Source: Channallabes apus
Taxonomy: Eukaryota; Chordata; Actinopteri; Siluriformes; Clariidae
Length of the DNA stretch: 64,000 nucleotides
Assembly: GCA_030522415.1 (NCBI GenBank)
Contig: CM060109.1
Coordinates: 31,207,892 to 31,271,891 of the forward strand
Direction of reading: 5' to 3'
The notes under the pieces: model-generated
What the model was told of the DNA's origin: nothing
The model's database searches: none
Seen by the model: the letters and a program-made list of their open reading frames with translations, nothing else
In this document: in pieces, positions 1 through 12,213 of the stretch
Layout of the letters: every line of letters begins with the position of its first letter
How positions within the stretch are numbered: the stretch's first letter is position 1
Position numbers and translations under genes: made by a program

Positions 1-90
1 CTAAGTCTCCTGGATAGGATCCAGTTCCCCTGAGGCCCTGTACACAGGATAAGTGGTACAGATGATGAGTAAGTGAGTGAAATGTTTGAT
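1..90 (+). repeat. SINE 3' tail (cut by window start)
   Basis: The first bases match the end of the SINE at the far right of the window: a 'cctgggataggctccaggt'-like block followed by 'caggataagtggta'. Only the tail is present because the window starts inside the element. Confidence 0.6.
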
Positions 91-170
91 ATCTCTCTTA
101 CCAAAAACAGAGAAACAGATGTATATTCAATGTATGAAGCAGGACAACAGATGTTTGGTCTGTCAAGTAC

Positions 171-1252
171 AGGGATCCATTTTTTGTACGTCGCTAACTC
201 AGTTAGCTGGATTTGATTGTTGTGGATTTGTCCTGATCTTGGATTGTTTCGTTCTTCGATGCGCTTCTCGCACTTGTTGTCATAGCAACATGTCCGTAAG
301 CTTGAACCTGCTCGGTAGCAGGTTTATTTCATGTAAACAGGATTAAGGCTGCGCTCCTGCCGGGTTATGATTGGTTGAAATGGTGAGGTCACATCTGATT
401 GGTTAAAGAGCGCTGACGCGGACTGAATCACGTGGGAAAAGAAGAGTATCTTGCATATATGCCCCCCTGCCATGGATAACCGCTATCAAATATTATATTA
501 GAACATAAATTCCTAGGTTTATTATTATAAAATACGATATTACTATTATAATAAACCATAGGCACGAGACAGCCTTCAAGACCATTAATACAAATTCTTG
601 TATAATGTTTATTTTTGTAACACATTTATTTTTCAGGGGTTCGTTATGAATATGCAAATAAATATTTATACACATAATAAAAATATTTTTTTATAATGAA
701 AAATTATACAAAACTAATTTTATTATAAAGTAAACAATATAAAAGTATACATGTTTTTGAAAAAAATATTCCTATTTCTATTTTTCCATATACAACATAT
801 TTATTTTCATATTTCTTATTATATTTTATTGTCTCATGTAATTTGTAAAACATATGCACATATTATGTTCTAATATAATATTTTATAGCGATTATGTGTG
901 TGTGGTGGGGAGGAGGGGATCCATGGCAGGGAAGCATTTCAGCGCATAACACGTGGGGGGGCATTTCAGCGCATAACAGGTGTTACAAAAAAAATTGAGC
1001 TTGTTCTTTTGTCATTTCGTCAACCAATCAAAGGGCTTGCGACTAGTGTTTCTACTGTCGATGCAGATCGCCTTTTAAACCAACGCACGAACGCGTAATA
1101 ATCCTAGACAACTCAATCCAGCTATACTAATCATCAACAACAGGTGTGCTCGAAGAACCAACTTAGCCGGATCGTAATTAGCACGATGATCTCATCTTAG
1201 ATGTGTCAGTTCATCTCGGACGTGTCAAGCGACACACGAAGAACGGACCCCA
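171..1252. mobile_element. Inverted-repeat DNA element, copy A
   Basis: The left end carries GTACGTCGCTAACTCAGTTA and the right end, read on the other strand, carries GTTCTTCGTGTGTCGCT. These are related terminal inverted repeats, clearer in copy B. Copy B at 2.1-4.2 kb has the same order of blocks, including the 'ggcacgagacagcc' segment and the 'caggtgtgctcgaagaacca' segment near the right end. No transposase frame is present, so this is a non-autonomous element. A PIF/Harbinger-like origin is possible but I could not show a target duplication. Confidence 0.65.
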
Positions 1253-2120
1253 GGACAGTCCCAAGTAATACGATACTTTCAAGTAGTAAGAAATACAGGC
1301 TTGCTGTATGTGCTGCCTGTCTGAAGCACATCAATGGAACATAAATGAAGCTTATGTACGAGTGATGAATCTGTAGAAACAGCATCCTGGGGTTGGTTGA
1401 TTGTGATGCCAAAAGGGCAATTAATGCAAAGTTGTTCTAGTAGGTGGTTCTAGGCCCAGATGAGTGATAACTGTTATCAGACCATAAAAACATGGAGATA
1501 TTTCTATCAGAGAAAGTAGCACTTATGCAATAGAATTTGAGAAAAAAATGCAGAACATGGTGAATATGACTTGTTCACTGCAATATGTTATTTAGGTCAA
1601 TTTGTATACTGTTTCTTGGTCAATTAGTTATCTAAAAGTAATCACAATTCATTTGCCTATTTAGGAATTATAGCATTGGTAAATCATTACCAATTAACTT
1701 AATTAGACTTTTATAGTTAGTTATGTCATTGGAACATACAGATTTAGGATTTCACATTTCATTTTAATTAAAGTTAAAATTCAAAATCAACATTTTCAAT
1801 CAAATCTCTCTACCAGATCATGCTGTTTGTTCATTTACCAGAAACAGTTTTTGGACAGTGCAGCTTGTTAGAAAATCTCCTCTAAAGCCTTAGACACAGC
1901 ACTGATTGAAACCCGACAAAGCCAAGCTTCTATCGGCTTTTGTGGGCTTCTATGACAGATGCAAGTACAATGTGTTTTCATGTGAGGAAATATTTGGGCT
2001 TATAGGACAACATGCTTTTAATATGCCATTTTGAGTCCCATACAAAGTGGTTTCTGTACACATTAAATACATCAATGTTTTGGACCGTGGACATTTATCC
2101 TGTCTCGCTTAGAAAGACAC
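1253..2120. other. Unassigned spacer
   Basis: AT-rich DNA between the two copies of the inverted-repeat element. I see no gene, RNA or repeat family that I can name. Confidence 0.5.
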
Positions 2121-4214
2121 CAGGGGGGTGTTCTTCGTACGTCGCTAACTCAGTTAGCTGGATTTGATTGTTGTGGATTTGTCCTGATCTTGGATTGTTT
2201 CTTTCTTCGATGCTCATCTCGCATTTGCTGTCATAGCAACATGTCCATAAGCTTGAACCTGCTCGGTAGCAGGTTTATTTCATGTAAACAGGATTAAGGC
2301 TGCGCTCCTGCCGGGTTATGATTGGTTGAAATGGCGACGTCACATCTGATTGGTTAAAGAGCACGACTGACGCGGACTGACTCACATGGGAAAAGAAAAG
2401 TATCTTGCATATATATTTACAGTATATATAATCTCTATCAAATATCATATTAGAACATAAATTCATAGGTTTATTATTATCAATGATATTACCATTATAA
2501 TTCAATTCAATTTTATTTGTATAGCGCTTTTAACAATTGACATTGTCTCAAAACAGCTTTACACAATCAAAAGAATTATTTAAGTTTGTATGGAATGTGA
2601 ATGTGTATTAATCAAAATGTTCAGATAGTCCCTGGTGAGCAAGCCGATGGCGACAGTGGCAAGGAAAAACTCCCTGAGATGGTAATAGGAAGAAACCTTG
2701 AGAGGAACCAGACTCAACAGGGAACCCATCCTCATTTGGGTGAAACAGATAGCAGGAAATGATCTGCATTTATACAGTGTGTTAGGTGGCAGGCAGTTCA
2801 GCTATAATAGTTGATGTTAATTGATGTTAAAATGGAGTCCAGGTAGTTATTGGCGACTCAGATAGACTTGTAGAAAGTTCCAGTCCTGAACTATCGAATT
2901 GTCAAGTCCTCAGAGAAACAGCTGACAACACCATCATCATCCCCAGACGCATCCCAAAGAGACACACGGGGCATCCATGCGACGAGACCTCCAACCAGAA
3001 ACGGGGCACCAGGATGGATCAGACAGGTCCGGAGGGCAGAGGGAGTCTGGATCACTGGCCGCTCAGGAATGACATGTGTAGCTCGACAGAGAGAGAGAGA
3101 GAGAGAAAGAAAGAGTGAAAGGGGGAGACAGGGGGAGAGAGGAAAGAGAAAGAGGGGGAGAAAGAAGAGGAGAGATGGCAGTTAGGTATGGTCACAGTCA
3201 CATAATGTATAATGTGAATGTATATTTACTGTAGAGTGCAAGCAGGGACTCCGGCAGGACTAACTATGACAGCATAACTAAAAGGGAGAGCCAGAAGGAA
3301 ACACAAACATGAGGGCTCCCTGAGATGTAAAGCAAACAATCACCTCACCGTCAACAAACCTGAGTGATCAAATGAGTGAGGAAGACAGCATCTAAACATA
3401 CCAGTTCACCATAATACTCTACGTCCATGAGTCCCCTAGATCTGCTCCTTTACCCATGGCAAATCTATTTATAAAAATGCTTGGCTAAATAAATAGGTTT
3501 TTAGCCTAGACTTAAACACTGAGACTGTGTCTGAGTCCCGAACACTATTTGGAAGACTTCCATAATTTTGGGGCTTTGTAAGAAAAAGCTCTGCCCCCAG
3601 CTGTAGTTTTCATAATACGCGGTACTAATGAAGCCTAGGCACGAGACAGCCGTCAAGACCATTAATACAAATTCTTGTATAATGTTTATTTTGTAACACA
3701 TTTATTTTTCAGGGGTTCATCATGAATGTGCTAATAAATATTTATATATAATAAATTAATATTTCTATACTGAAAAATTGGATGAAACCAATTTATTATA
3801 AACAATATAAAAGTATACATGTTTTTGAAAACAATATTTATTTTCATATTGCTTATTTTATTGTCTCATGTAATTTGTAAACCATGTTCTAATATAATAT
3901 TTGATAGCGATTATGTGTCTGTGGGGGGGTCCATTTCAGCGCATAACAGGTGTTACAAAAAAATTTAGCTCGCTCTTTTGTCATGGTCAACCAAAGGGGT
4001 TGTGATCAGTGTTTCTACTGTCGATGCATATCACCTTTTATACCAACACACGAACGCGTAATAATCCTAGACAACTCAATCCAGCTATACTAAATCATCA
4101 ACAGGTGTGCTCGAAGAACCAATTTAGCCGGACCGTAATTAGCACGATGATCTCATCTTAGATGTGTCAGTTCATCTCGGATGTGTCAAGCGACATACGA
4201 AGAACGGACCCCAG
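2121..4214. mobile_element. Inverted-repeat DNA element, copy B (split)
   Basis: Starts with caggggggtgttcttcgtac and ends with gaagaacggaccccag, so the outermost GTTCTTCG is an inverted terminal repeat. The left part (2121-2500) and right part (about 3625-4214) align with copy A at 171-1252. A LINE 3' fragment separates them at a point that is continuous in copy A. Removing the insert gives an element of about 1 kb. There is no coding capacity. Confidence 0.7.
2501..3625 (-). mobile_element. LINE 3' end, minus strand, inside copy B
   Basis: Read on the minus strand it ends with the tail tacaaataaaattgaattga, the same tail that closes the LINE at 62,082. The 3' untranslated blocks ('gggttccctgttgagtctgg', 'agtttttccttgccactgtc') also recur at 10.9-11.5 kb and 61.8-62.1 kb. 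It is a 5'-truncated copy with no recognisable coding part. A purine-rich stretch (GAGA type) lies at about 3087-3175. Confidence 0.7.
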
Positions 4215-4689
4215 CTCTGTGTTAGATGTGAGACCTTTTAAAAGGGGCAGCCCCTCATAGCCAGCTGCCAATCATTCGAATGGTAATGAACATGACTGAC
4301 ACTTCAGATTTAAACAATTCAGCAACACTCAGAGTTTAGGGCTATAGTGGTCAGGAGCCTTGTCCAGAGCAGGGTTACACAATTAGTATAGCTTGTAATT
4401 AGTAGCTAGCCACTACAGACTATGTAGTAATCACTACATTCTTCAGTTAAATTTATCTAGTTAGTATTTTAGTTAAGTGAAACAGACATAACAGAATACA
4501 GTTTGAAAGCAAATGAGATTACTCAGTTTTGAGGTTCCTCCCCCCCCATGGATGGTAAAAGACACAAATGACAAATACAGTGTGGGTGAAAAGTAATTTT
4601 AATGTATGCACCAGTGGCATCAACCAGTTTTATCAAATGGCCAGGGATGGAATGTACAGTCTTGTGAAGGAAGTTATTTGGGATAGTCA
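4215..4689. other. Unassigned spacer
   Basis: AT-rich DNA with no recognised gene. The open frames that cross it have no family signature. Confidence 0.4.
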
Positions 4690-5643
4690 TGATTCGGATG
4701 GTAATGGCTGTTGTTTCCATGGGCACAGGCGCATAGAGGTCTTTGTAAACAAGAGTCTTTAACATAAAACATGAACACAGAAGAAACCAAACCAAAGGAA
4801 CAAACAACTATAAACAGAGGCTCTAGGAAATGACACACAACTGAGACTTTATGACAACACATGAGCTCCATGACTAAACATAGAATGCATAGGCTATATG
4901 GCGAAACATTAGCTCTATGACTAGACATACAGGGCATAGGCTATAGGCATGGAGCTGACATGAAACAAGACAGGCACAGAGACAAGGAGGGACACTTAGA
5001 GACTGGAGAAAGACTGGAAACACAGACTGGAGACTCAGTCTTAAGGCTAGAGACTGGACCAGAGACAAGACTCAGGCTAAAGACATGGCAAATCAGCTAG
5101 ACATGGCTACTAGCTGAACATGGTTATTAGCTAACCCTGGCGGTCAGCTACACATACATCTAGCTAAGCATGTCTTTAGCCTGACATGCACATACAGTAG
5201 CTACACTTACCTAATAGCTAAACATACAACACTAGGGTTTCAGGACACAGACGTACAGAGGCTAGGGGACACTCAGAGGCTAGCAATACCAAACAACATT
5301 TCACAACACCGAATCAACTCCACACATACACTGAACTCAAAAGACATAATTACAACACATGAGCCTCTGTTAATCAATATTAAACAGAACATACATTCAT
5401 ACATAAATGAAAATACAAAATATACACCACAAAACACCCACTTACATGACAGTGACTATACACCAACAATGCTCGACCCAGTTTCCCAGACTAATCAGCT
5501 ACAGTATTTATAGAAGTTTTAATGATCTGCCTCGGATCAGGTGAGCTCCCACATCACCTGACCGAGGTGCCTTCTGGGAAACTGAGACTGCAAACCAAAA
5601 CTACAAAAAACAAACAGTTCCCTCTAGTGGCGAACCCTTACAG
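4690..5643 (-). repeat. LTR-like block, minus strand
   Basis: On the minus strand it begins TGTAAGGGTTCGCCACTAGAG and continues with a 'ggcacctcggtcaggtgatg' block. That block is closely similar to the start of the LTR at 18,596 (TGTTACGGTTAAACACCAGAG, then 'gcacctcggtcaggtgatgg'). The middle is a degenerate run of 'tagcta'-like units, also as in the 18.6 kb LTR. The inner boundary is a guess. It is probably a solo or truncated LTR of a related family, inserted in or beside a mariner remnant. Confidence 0.45.
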
Positions 5644-5880
5644 GGATATTGTTGAGAGCCTCCTGAATCCGTGCCTCCAAGTGCTTCAGTGTGCAAGGCT
5701 TTGTCCTGTACAGCTTCTCCTTTGCGTAGCGTCACAGTAAAAAAATACATGGAGTGAGATCTGGACTTGTTCGAGGGCTTTCATGAGGTCCACGTCGTAC
5801 CAGCCAATGTCCTGGAAAATACTGGTCTAACCATGCACGCATAGTATGAGCAAAATGGGATGGTGCAACAGTGATATTAC
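5644..5880 (-). pseudogene. Mariner-type transposase C-terminal remnant
   Basis: The minus strand encodes, with at least one frameshift, blocks typical of the C-terminal half of IS630/Tc1/mariner transposases. These are a VAPSHFAHTMRAWLDQYFPG-like segment (5860-5800), then SPDLTPCIFF, where family members have SPDLTPxDFFLWG and the Asp belongs to the catalytic triad. After a shift comes EKLYRTKPCTLKHLEARIQEA. The Trp-Gly of the FFLWG block is lost. The remnant abuts the LTR-like block, which suggests the LTR landed in it. It cannot be functional. Confidence 0.6.
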
Positions 5881-6689
5881 AAGTTCTTTAGCCATCAAAT
5901 ATTGTCTAGTTAATTTTTACTCTCCCTGTATAAGTCATCTTGTGTGTTGTTTAAAACAATATCTCCACCTGCCACAGTTTTGCCACAAAGAAACATCTGG
6001 CTCCAGTTGTGTTTATGTGTGTGTGCAACTCATGCCTCTTGTACACAAATTGGTCATGCATATTTCAGGTTTTGTAAAGCTATTTCTCTGCTTCATCACA
6101 GTGCTTACATTACAGTATTCCACATAGTTAAGTATGGCGTAACATGGTGTTACGTTATTTGTAACATCCAAATTGCATGATGTTCTATTTCACAGAAGGT
6201 ATAGCAGACATTAAGCAACACATACCAGTCATTTATTACTGCTGGAGTGACTGCATTGGCGGTAGCAAAAGGTAAATATACTTTTCTTGGCTTAAACATT
6301 CTACAAAAAACATTTGAACATATTTAAACACCTCACAAATCTGCGATGTTGTAAGGAAATTATCTTTGATTCACTGATCACAACACAGAAAGAAATAATG
6401 TGCTTGGGTTATTTTGACATGTTTGCACTTGCTCAAAAATCTGCCAGCTTCATGTTGCACAGAGACCCAAGAGGGAAAACAAACCCTTGATCCTTGAGAT
6501 GCAATGCCACTATGCCACTAATTCTTTAAAGAAATCTAAATTAGAATGGACCAAACAAAGTTAACCTGTTTTCTGACCAGGCAAAACAAGACATAAAGCA
6601 AATAATAATGATTTCCTCCATTAAAGATGTGCAGGAATTAGACTAATTGGCATTAGTGACTGTAGTGTGTGAGTAAATGTGTCCTGAAA
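5881..6689. other. Unassigned spacer
   Basis: Unique-looking AT-rich DNA. No gene, RNA or repeat family recognised. Confidence 0.4.
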
Positions 6690-6780
6690 GGAATTGGCAC
6701 CTCATGCCCCAAGTGCCCTGGGATAGGCTACAAGCCTCCCATGACCTTGTACAGGATAAGCAGTACAGAGAGATTCAGGA
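6690..6780 (+). repeat. SINE 3' tail fragment
   Basis: Contains 'cctgggataggctacaagc' and 'caggataagcagtacag', the same 3' end motif as the SINE copies at the window edges. The tRNA-like head is missing. Confidence 0.55.
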
Positions 6781-7519
6781 TAAACAAGGCAAACATAAAT
6801 GCACTATAACCAAGGTTACATAAAACCATTTTACATTTAGAAAATTATTTTACGTTTAGAAAATAGTAAACAGGACTTAGTTCTCCATACTTTGAAACGA
6901 AAGAAATGGTGTGTCTATTTGCACCCTGATGAGAATAGCCACCTGGCAAGTAACAGCTATTTACACCTGCCCAACCTCCCTCAAAAAAAAAGAGAAAGAA
7001 AACAAAGTGTTAGGATTAGCAAATATTTTGGCTATTTTTAGGTTTTTAGTGATATGCATTTACAGAGGCTGTAGTATTAAAGTGAAACTGCCTCATTAAA
7101 TCGAAATATGTTAATCAATGTAAAATTCATAATCAATGTAATAATCTAAATAAATGAATGCAAATATGATAGGAGTGTGATTATACATTACGACACGGGT
7201 GACTATAAACACAAGGGTACAGATAGCTCCATGGTCTATTCCACACCAGGTACCTATGGACTGTAGGTGTAAACAGTATCTGCCTTTATGAAAATATACA
7301 AGCCAATAACATAATATAATATTTTTTCTTTAAATCACAGCTGATTTGGTGCATGTGTGTGGTTATTGCAGTTAATTTATTTAAAGTTATAAATCAATGT
7401 CTAAAAATATTATAACTGTTTTTGTTGTTCATTCATCTTAAATGCAGCCTCACAACAATTTTAATTGTGGGACATTATTTTACGTAATTAGAATTCCACA
7501 TTCATTCCTATCACACACA

Positions 7520-7523
<4 letters not shown>
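6781..7523. other. Unassigned spacer
   Basis: No gene or named repeat recognised. A GT microsatellite follows immediately. Confidence 0.4.
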
Positions 7524-7555
<32 letters not shown>

Positions 7556-7582
7556 CGTGCGCGTGCGTGCGTGCGTGTGTGC
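7521..7582 (+). repeat. (TG)n / (CG-TG) microsatellite
   Basis: Uninterrupted TG dinucleotides grading into TGCG units. All open frames over it are translations of the simple repeat. Confidence 0.95.
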
Positions 7583-8712
7583 ATTTGTGCGTATGCATGT
7601 TTGTGTCTGTTTTCATGCAGTTATTTATCAGGCACAAGGATCCCTTAAACCAGGCTTGCAGCAACACTTCTATAATGTCATTACCTTCGCTCTGTTTGAA
7701 AAGTTCATCATAGAATATTCGCTCATTACCTTTTTCATTTGCATTTTTATGAATCATTATATAGATTTATGGATTGGGGTTCAGAATGGTTTTCATCCCT
7801 CACAATTACACATCTGTTCAAAGATGTAAATGTAAAGTTCAATTAAAGATGATGCCAGAAACTTAGGTATTAGGGACTTTTAAAGTTATATTTAATTGTG
7901 TTATTAGTCATAGCACCGGTCATTCAGAGCATCAGCATGGGACCTCAGATTGCTGGTTCATGCTCTTTCTATTCTTGTCAGTATAATAACAAAGCACTTA
8001 AAATGGACAAAAGAGGTGAAAAAAAACCTTTATCTTTCTGGTGGTAATTACTGTTTGTGACTACTAGTTCAGGTGAGGAAAAGCTGTATGCTCAGGAGAT
8101 CACTTGCAATTAAACCTAGCCATTTGGATGGTAATATCAGTTAAACTATTATGCATAGTTTTCTCTTTTTTTCTTTTGTCTTTCAAGTTCTACCAGGATA
8201 TTTAAGAGTTATGCTTCTGAAAGGGAGGATATCATTAAAATTCTTAATTGGAATGAAATAAATGCTGACTCACTGCTCCTTACTGCATTAGTTTGTAAAA
8301 GAATGCTATTAAAATAATGTGCAACAGTTCTAATTACATTTAGTTGCTACAGTCCAAGCATTTAGGAACTAAAATAACAGCAGTATTACAGTATATAATG
8401 TACACACTATTGTAAGAATACTTAAATTAAATGTCATTAATAAATCTGATGACTATTTTGATGACTATTTTAATGACAATACATGTGGACTATTACATAT
8501 CAGCATAACATATTATCAGAAAAGTATTGCTCAGATTATTTGTAAAATGCAAAAATATTTCTGCCCAACAGATTATACAGTAATATATGGTTAAATGCTA
8601 AATTAAACCTTGGCACTGATGCTATTAAAATAGGGACATGGTATGGATTATGTCCTCATACTATAGCAAGACTCTAATGTATAAATAAATAAATAAACAA
8701 ACTGGTTTAGGA
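7583..8712. other. Unassigned spacer
   Basis: AT-rich DNA with no recognisable feature. Confidence 0.4.
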
Positions 8713-8892
8713 GGAGAAGACTGTCTGTATTGCCAGATCTGGATTTGCTCACAGTGAGAGCAATCCCGGATAGGGGCAGTGCAGTTTCACAAGGAGAACA
8801 TGCAAAACTCAACAAAGAGTGTAGCCTGAGCTCATGGTTGAACCAGGAACCCTGGAGCTGTGAGGTTGTATGGTGACAGGGTGGGTTACAGT
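8713..8892 (-). repeat. Old SINE copy, minus strand
   Basis: On the minus strand it reads 'accctgtcaccatacaacc', 'agggttcctggttcaacc' (a degraded B-box region) and 'gagttttgcatgttctcct'. These are the blocks, in order, of the SINE at 63.6 kb. It is strongly diverged. Confidence 0.5.
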
Positions 8893-9932
8893 GCATCTAC
8901 ACAGTGTCCCCATGAATTATGAGTTCCAGTGTTTTCTCTGAGCTTCATCAGATCAATCACATTTCTATTCTTCAAATCAATATACAGTATGCTGTTGTAA
9001 TTTCACCAGCAGTTTCTAATATTTTTCTTTATCTCTCTACAAAGTTAATCTGCTTACTGCAACAAAAAGAGAGATTTTTCAAACATCCAAAAACAGTTTA
9101 TTCACTGCCACCACATTTCAGTCCTTCCAATAGTTAACTGCGAATAGTTAAGCTTGTACAATTTTGAATGCACTTGATATTGAATATGGCGTCCAACATT
9201 GTGTGTGCTTTGAAACTGATTCTATGGAGAACTCACTTTTTTAATACACAATTCCCAGTTTCCTGAGGAATGACAAGGAACATAAAGGATATTATGTAAG
9301 CCTTAGGAGCACGCTGATGATTTGTCTCATTTTATGCCAAAGCAAAATTTGTCTCCTACTTCAACTGGAATATAAATCTAACCATTTCCTTAGTTTAACA
9401 TCCATAATATTACACAGTTTTTTTGCCATTTTATTTTATTTCTTTTTGCTAGTTAATGTATGTAAGAAAGTAAGCAAACAAATAGGTAAGTAGGTAATGA
9501 AAGGTAACACTTTAAAATGTGGGTACACAAATACTGTAAGCACATTTTGATAAGTGAACTACCGTAATGCTTACATAATGATCCATAAGACATGAGCTAA
9601 TAGTTGCATGACAAAATAATTTAAGCATATATACTGTAACAGAATACTGGGCCATGTACAGTATACACAGCCATTAATACTATATATGTTTTGGCAGAGA
9701 TGGCGAGTGATGTACAAATGTTTGCATATATTAAGTAAGTATAAAACATTCCTTATAGTACAGTACTTATGTTTTTTCCCCATGTATCTGACCCTTACAA
9801 ATAGTGTCACAATTGAAGTTTTTTTTTTTCTTTTTTTTACATATGCAGTACATATGTGCACATATTTACATATGTGATTTGGACACAAAACACTGCATTT
9901 TTATCTTCACCTTAACACTGCAATATACGTAA
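8893..9932. other. Unassigned spacer
   Basis: No gene or repeat family recognised. Confidence 0.4.
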
Positions 9933-10060
9933 TTCAATAAAATTTGAACAATTGTCATTTTCGCAAAGCAGCTTTACACAATCACAATGAATTATTTAAG
10001 TTTGTTCGGAATGTGAATGTGTATGAATCCAAATGGTTAGATAGTTCCTGATGAGCAAGC
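9933..10060 (-). repeat. LINE 3' tail fragment, minus strand
   Basis: Contains 'aattcaataaaatttgaaca', 'aaagcagctttacacaatca' and 'gatgagcaagctgagggcaa', which are blocks of the LINE 3' untranslated region seen at 2.5 and 11.4 kb. The rest of the element is absent. Confidence 0.6.
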
Positions 10061-10074
10061 TGAGGGCAACATTA

Positions 10075-10260
10075 ATTAAGTAATACTGTGGTAAAACTGC
10101 AATAGAATGCCGCAATACTGCAGTAATACTGCAATATAATTCAGTAATACTGCAATATAATTCGGTTATACTGCAGAACGACTGCATTATTACTGCATTA
10201 TTAGTGCAATACTGCAGTTAATATTATATGGCAACTGCAGTTAATATAGTAGCTGTACTG
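10075..10260. repeat. Degenerate tandem repeat (TACTGCAATA units)
   Basis: A run of imperfect units built on tactgcaatataattcagta, with CTGCAGTAAT variants. It abuts the truncated LINE tail. The small antisense frame here (repeated CSITELY) is only the translation of the repeat. Confidence 0.75.
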
Positions 10261-10844
10261 AAAATAAAATATGCTAAATGTATATAAAGTAAAACCCAAT
10301 TTCACTGTCCGCTTTGTCTTCTTCCTAATCTTTTTCAGTTTATCTGCGGTAGGCGGTGCGTTACCGCTAACTAAAGGACTGGATGAATGATGTACTCATT
10401 CCAGTTGAACAGATCTTTGGCAAAGTGTTTTTTGTTGACTTGACACAGAGGCCTGGCAATGCTTTTGTTGCACATTTCCCTAACACACTGGCCACTTTAA
10501 CATTTTTAGGCTTAGAGCATGTGTGGGAAGAATTTTGGGAAATTATGTCTTTATTAGAATCTACATATACTGTAGGTTTAATTGGGTTGGCCATGAGAAA
10601 ACATTGAAGATTCAGTCATAAATTTACAATCAAAATAGGTTTGGCCTATAAATGTAGACAGAAATCATTGAACACAAACATTATCTTGTTGCTGCACTTC
10701 TTGAGAAAATATTCTGTATACTGCATTTACGTCCTGCTTCTTTATTGGAAATGACATTTGTACAGAATGTACAGTACAGTAAAGTAAATTCCTATTATCT
10801 AGTTACCTAACTGTTACCTCTCCTCCTCTTCACTTCTCTCTCTC
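10261..10844. other. Unassigned spacer
   Basis: The 74-75 codon frames on both strands here lack any family signature. Nothing else is recognised. Confidence 0.35.
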
Positions 10845-11475
10845 TAGATTTCTCCCTCTCTCTATTGAGCTACACATGCTGCACATGAGCTGCCAGTTAT
10901 TCAGACCCCCTCTGCCCTCTGGACCATCTGGAGATATCGTCACATGGATGCCCCTTGTGGTTTGCTTGGGATGCATGTGGTAACTGGGGACGGTTCCACT
11001 TTACCATGAAGATAGTCCTGGCCTCAGCTGGCAGACAGCTGTTCTCTGAGGGCTTCTGACTGCACTCGCTCCATAGTCAGGACAGGAATTTTCTACAGTC
11101 TACCTGAGGTTCCAATGGACTCCATATTAACTTAGACTTCCAGTATGAACTGGCAGCTGCCTAACCCAAAGTATGATTACAAAACTATCTGTTATCACCA
11201 AAAATCTGTTATCAACAAAATGAAGATGGGTTCCCTGTTGAGTCTGGTTCCTCTCAAGGAGGAGAACTTAATATTTCTTAATATTGCTACCTCAGGGAGT
11301 TTTTCCTTGCCACTGTCGCCTTGACTTGCTCATCAGGGACAATCTAATCATTTTGATTCATACTCATTTTTCACGTTTCATACAGATTTCAATATTTTTT
11401 TTGTGTAAAGCTGCTTTGCACCAATGACAATTGTTAAAAGCACTATAGAAATAAAATACATTTGAATTGAATTAA
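10845..11475 (+). mobile_element. LINE 3' untranslated region, plus strand
   Basis: Holds the blocks 'gagctacacatgctgcacat', 'gggttccctgttgagtctgg' and 'agtttttccttgccactgtc', and ends with 'aaatacatttgaattgaatt'. The same arrangement closes the LINE at 61.4-62.08 kb. It is a 5'-truncated copy without coding sequence. Confidence 0.75.
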
Positions 11476-12213
11476 AGATTGTTTGCCTTTTGCCAGTTTA
11501 ATTTTAATAAATTCATTAAGGTCTACACATTTGTAAAAGGTTAGCCAGGTTGATCAGCGAGGGAAACCTGAGTGTACTATAAGATAATATTACTGTGTGG
11601 TTGGGTTAAAAAAAAGAAAAAAACAGAAATAAATGTATCTATCTAAAAAATTTTGTAATGGAGGTTAGTCATTACCAACCTACAGTATCTACACTGTATT
11701 TGTATGTAAATCATACAGTACAATAGTACATACAGTAGTTGATTCATTGAACACATGGTTGTTTAAAAAAAGAAACTTTATTGGGCACTTTATTATTATT
11801 TTTAATTGTAATGCAGAAAGTCCAAATAATTTGCACATTGCAGTTTTTCCCACAGGTGTGAAATATACTGTACATGCTGTGGTAGCCAGCTGAGCAGGCC
11901 GTCATTACCTGCAGCACAACAGTGGTCTACTATATACAACTAACAACAAATACATGTGACCTTTAACACAATGTTTTTATTTATTTTATATTTAATTAAT
12001 TTCACATTTCAGAAATTCAACCCACTAACCCTCCCCTCCATCTACCCGTACAGTATGTGAAGAGTAAGATGAAGTATACAGCCTATAAAAGAACTAAACA
12101 CTCTTTAGTCTAGATGGCACTGTTTGTCAGAGCACCTAGCTTTTAAACCCCAGAGCCATTCTTTGAATTAATATGTTTAAAAATATATATAGGAGTCAGG
12201 ATTGTGCAATATA
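11476..12213. other. Unassigned spacer
   Basis: AT-rich DNA up to the TA target dinucleotide of the Tc1-like element. Nothing recognised. Confidence 0.4.

Noticed and set aside
7442..7829. Several open frames at 7.4-7.8 kb
   Set aside because: They are translations of the TG/CG microsatellite (VCVCVC, THTHTH).
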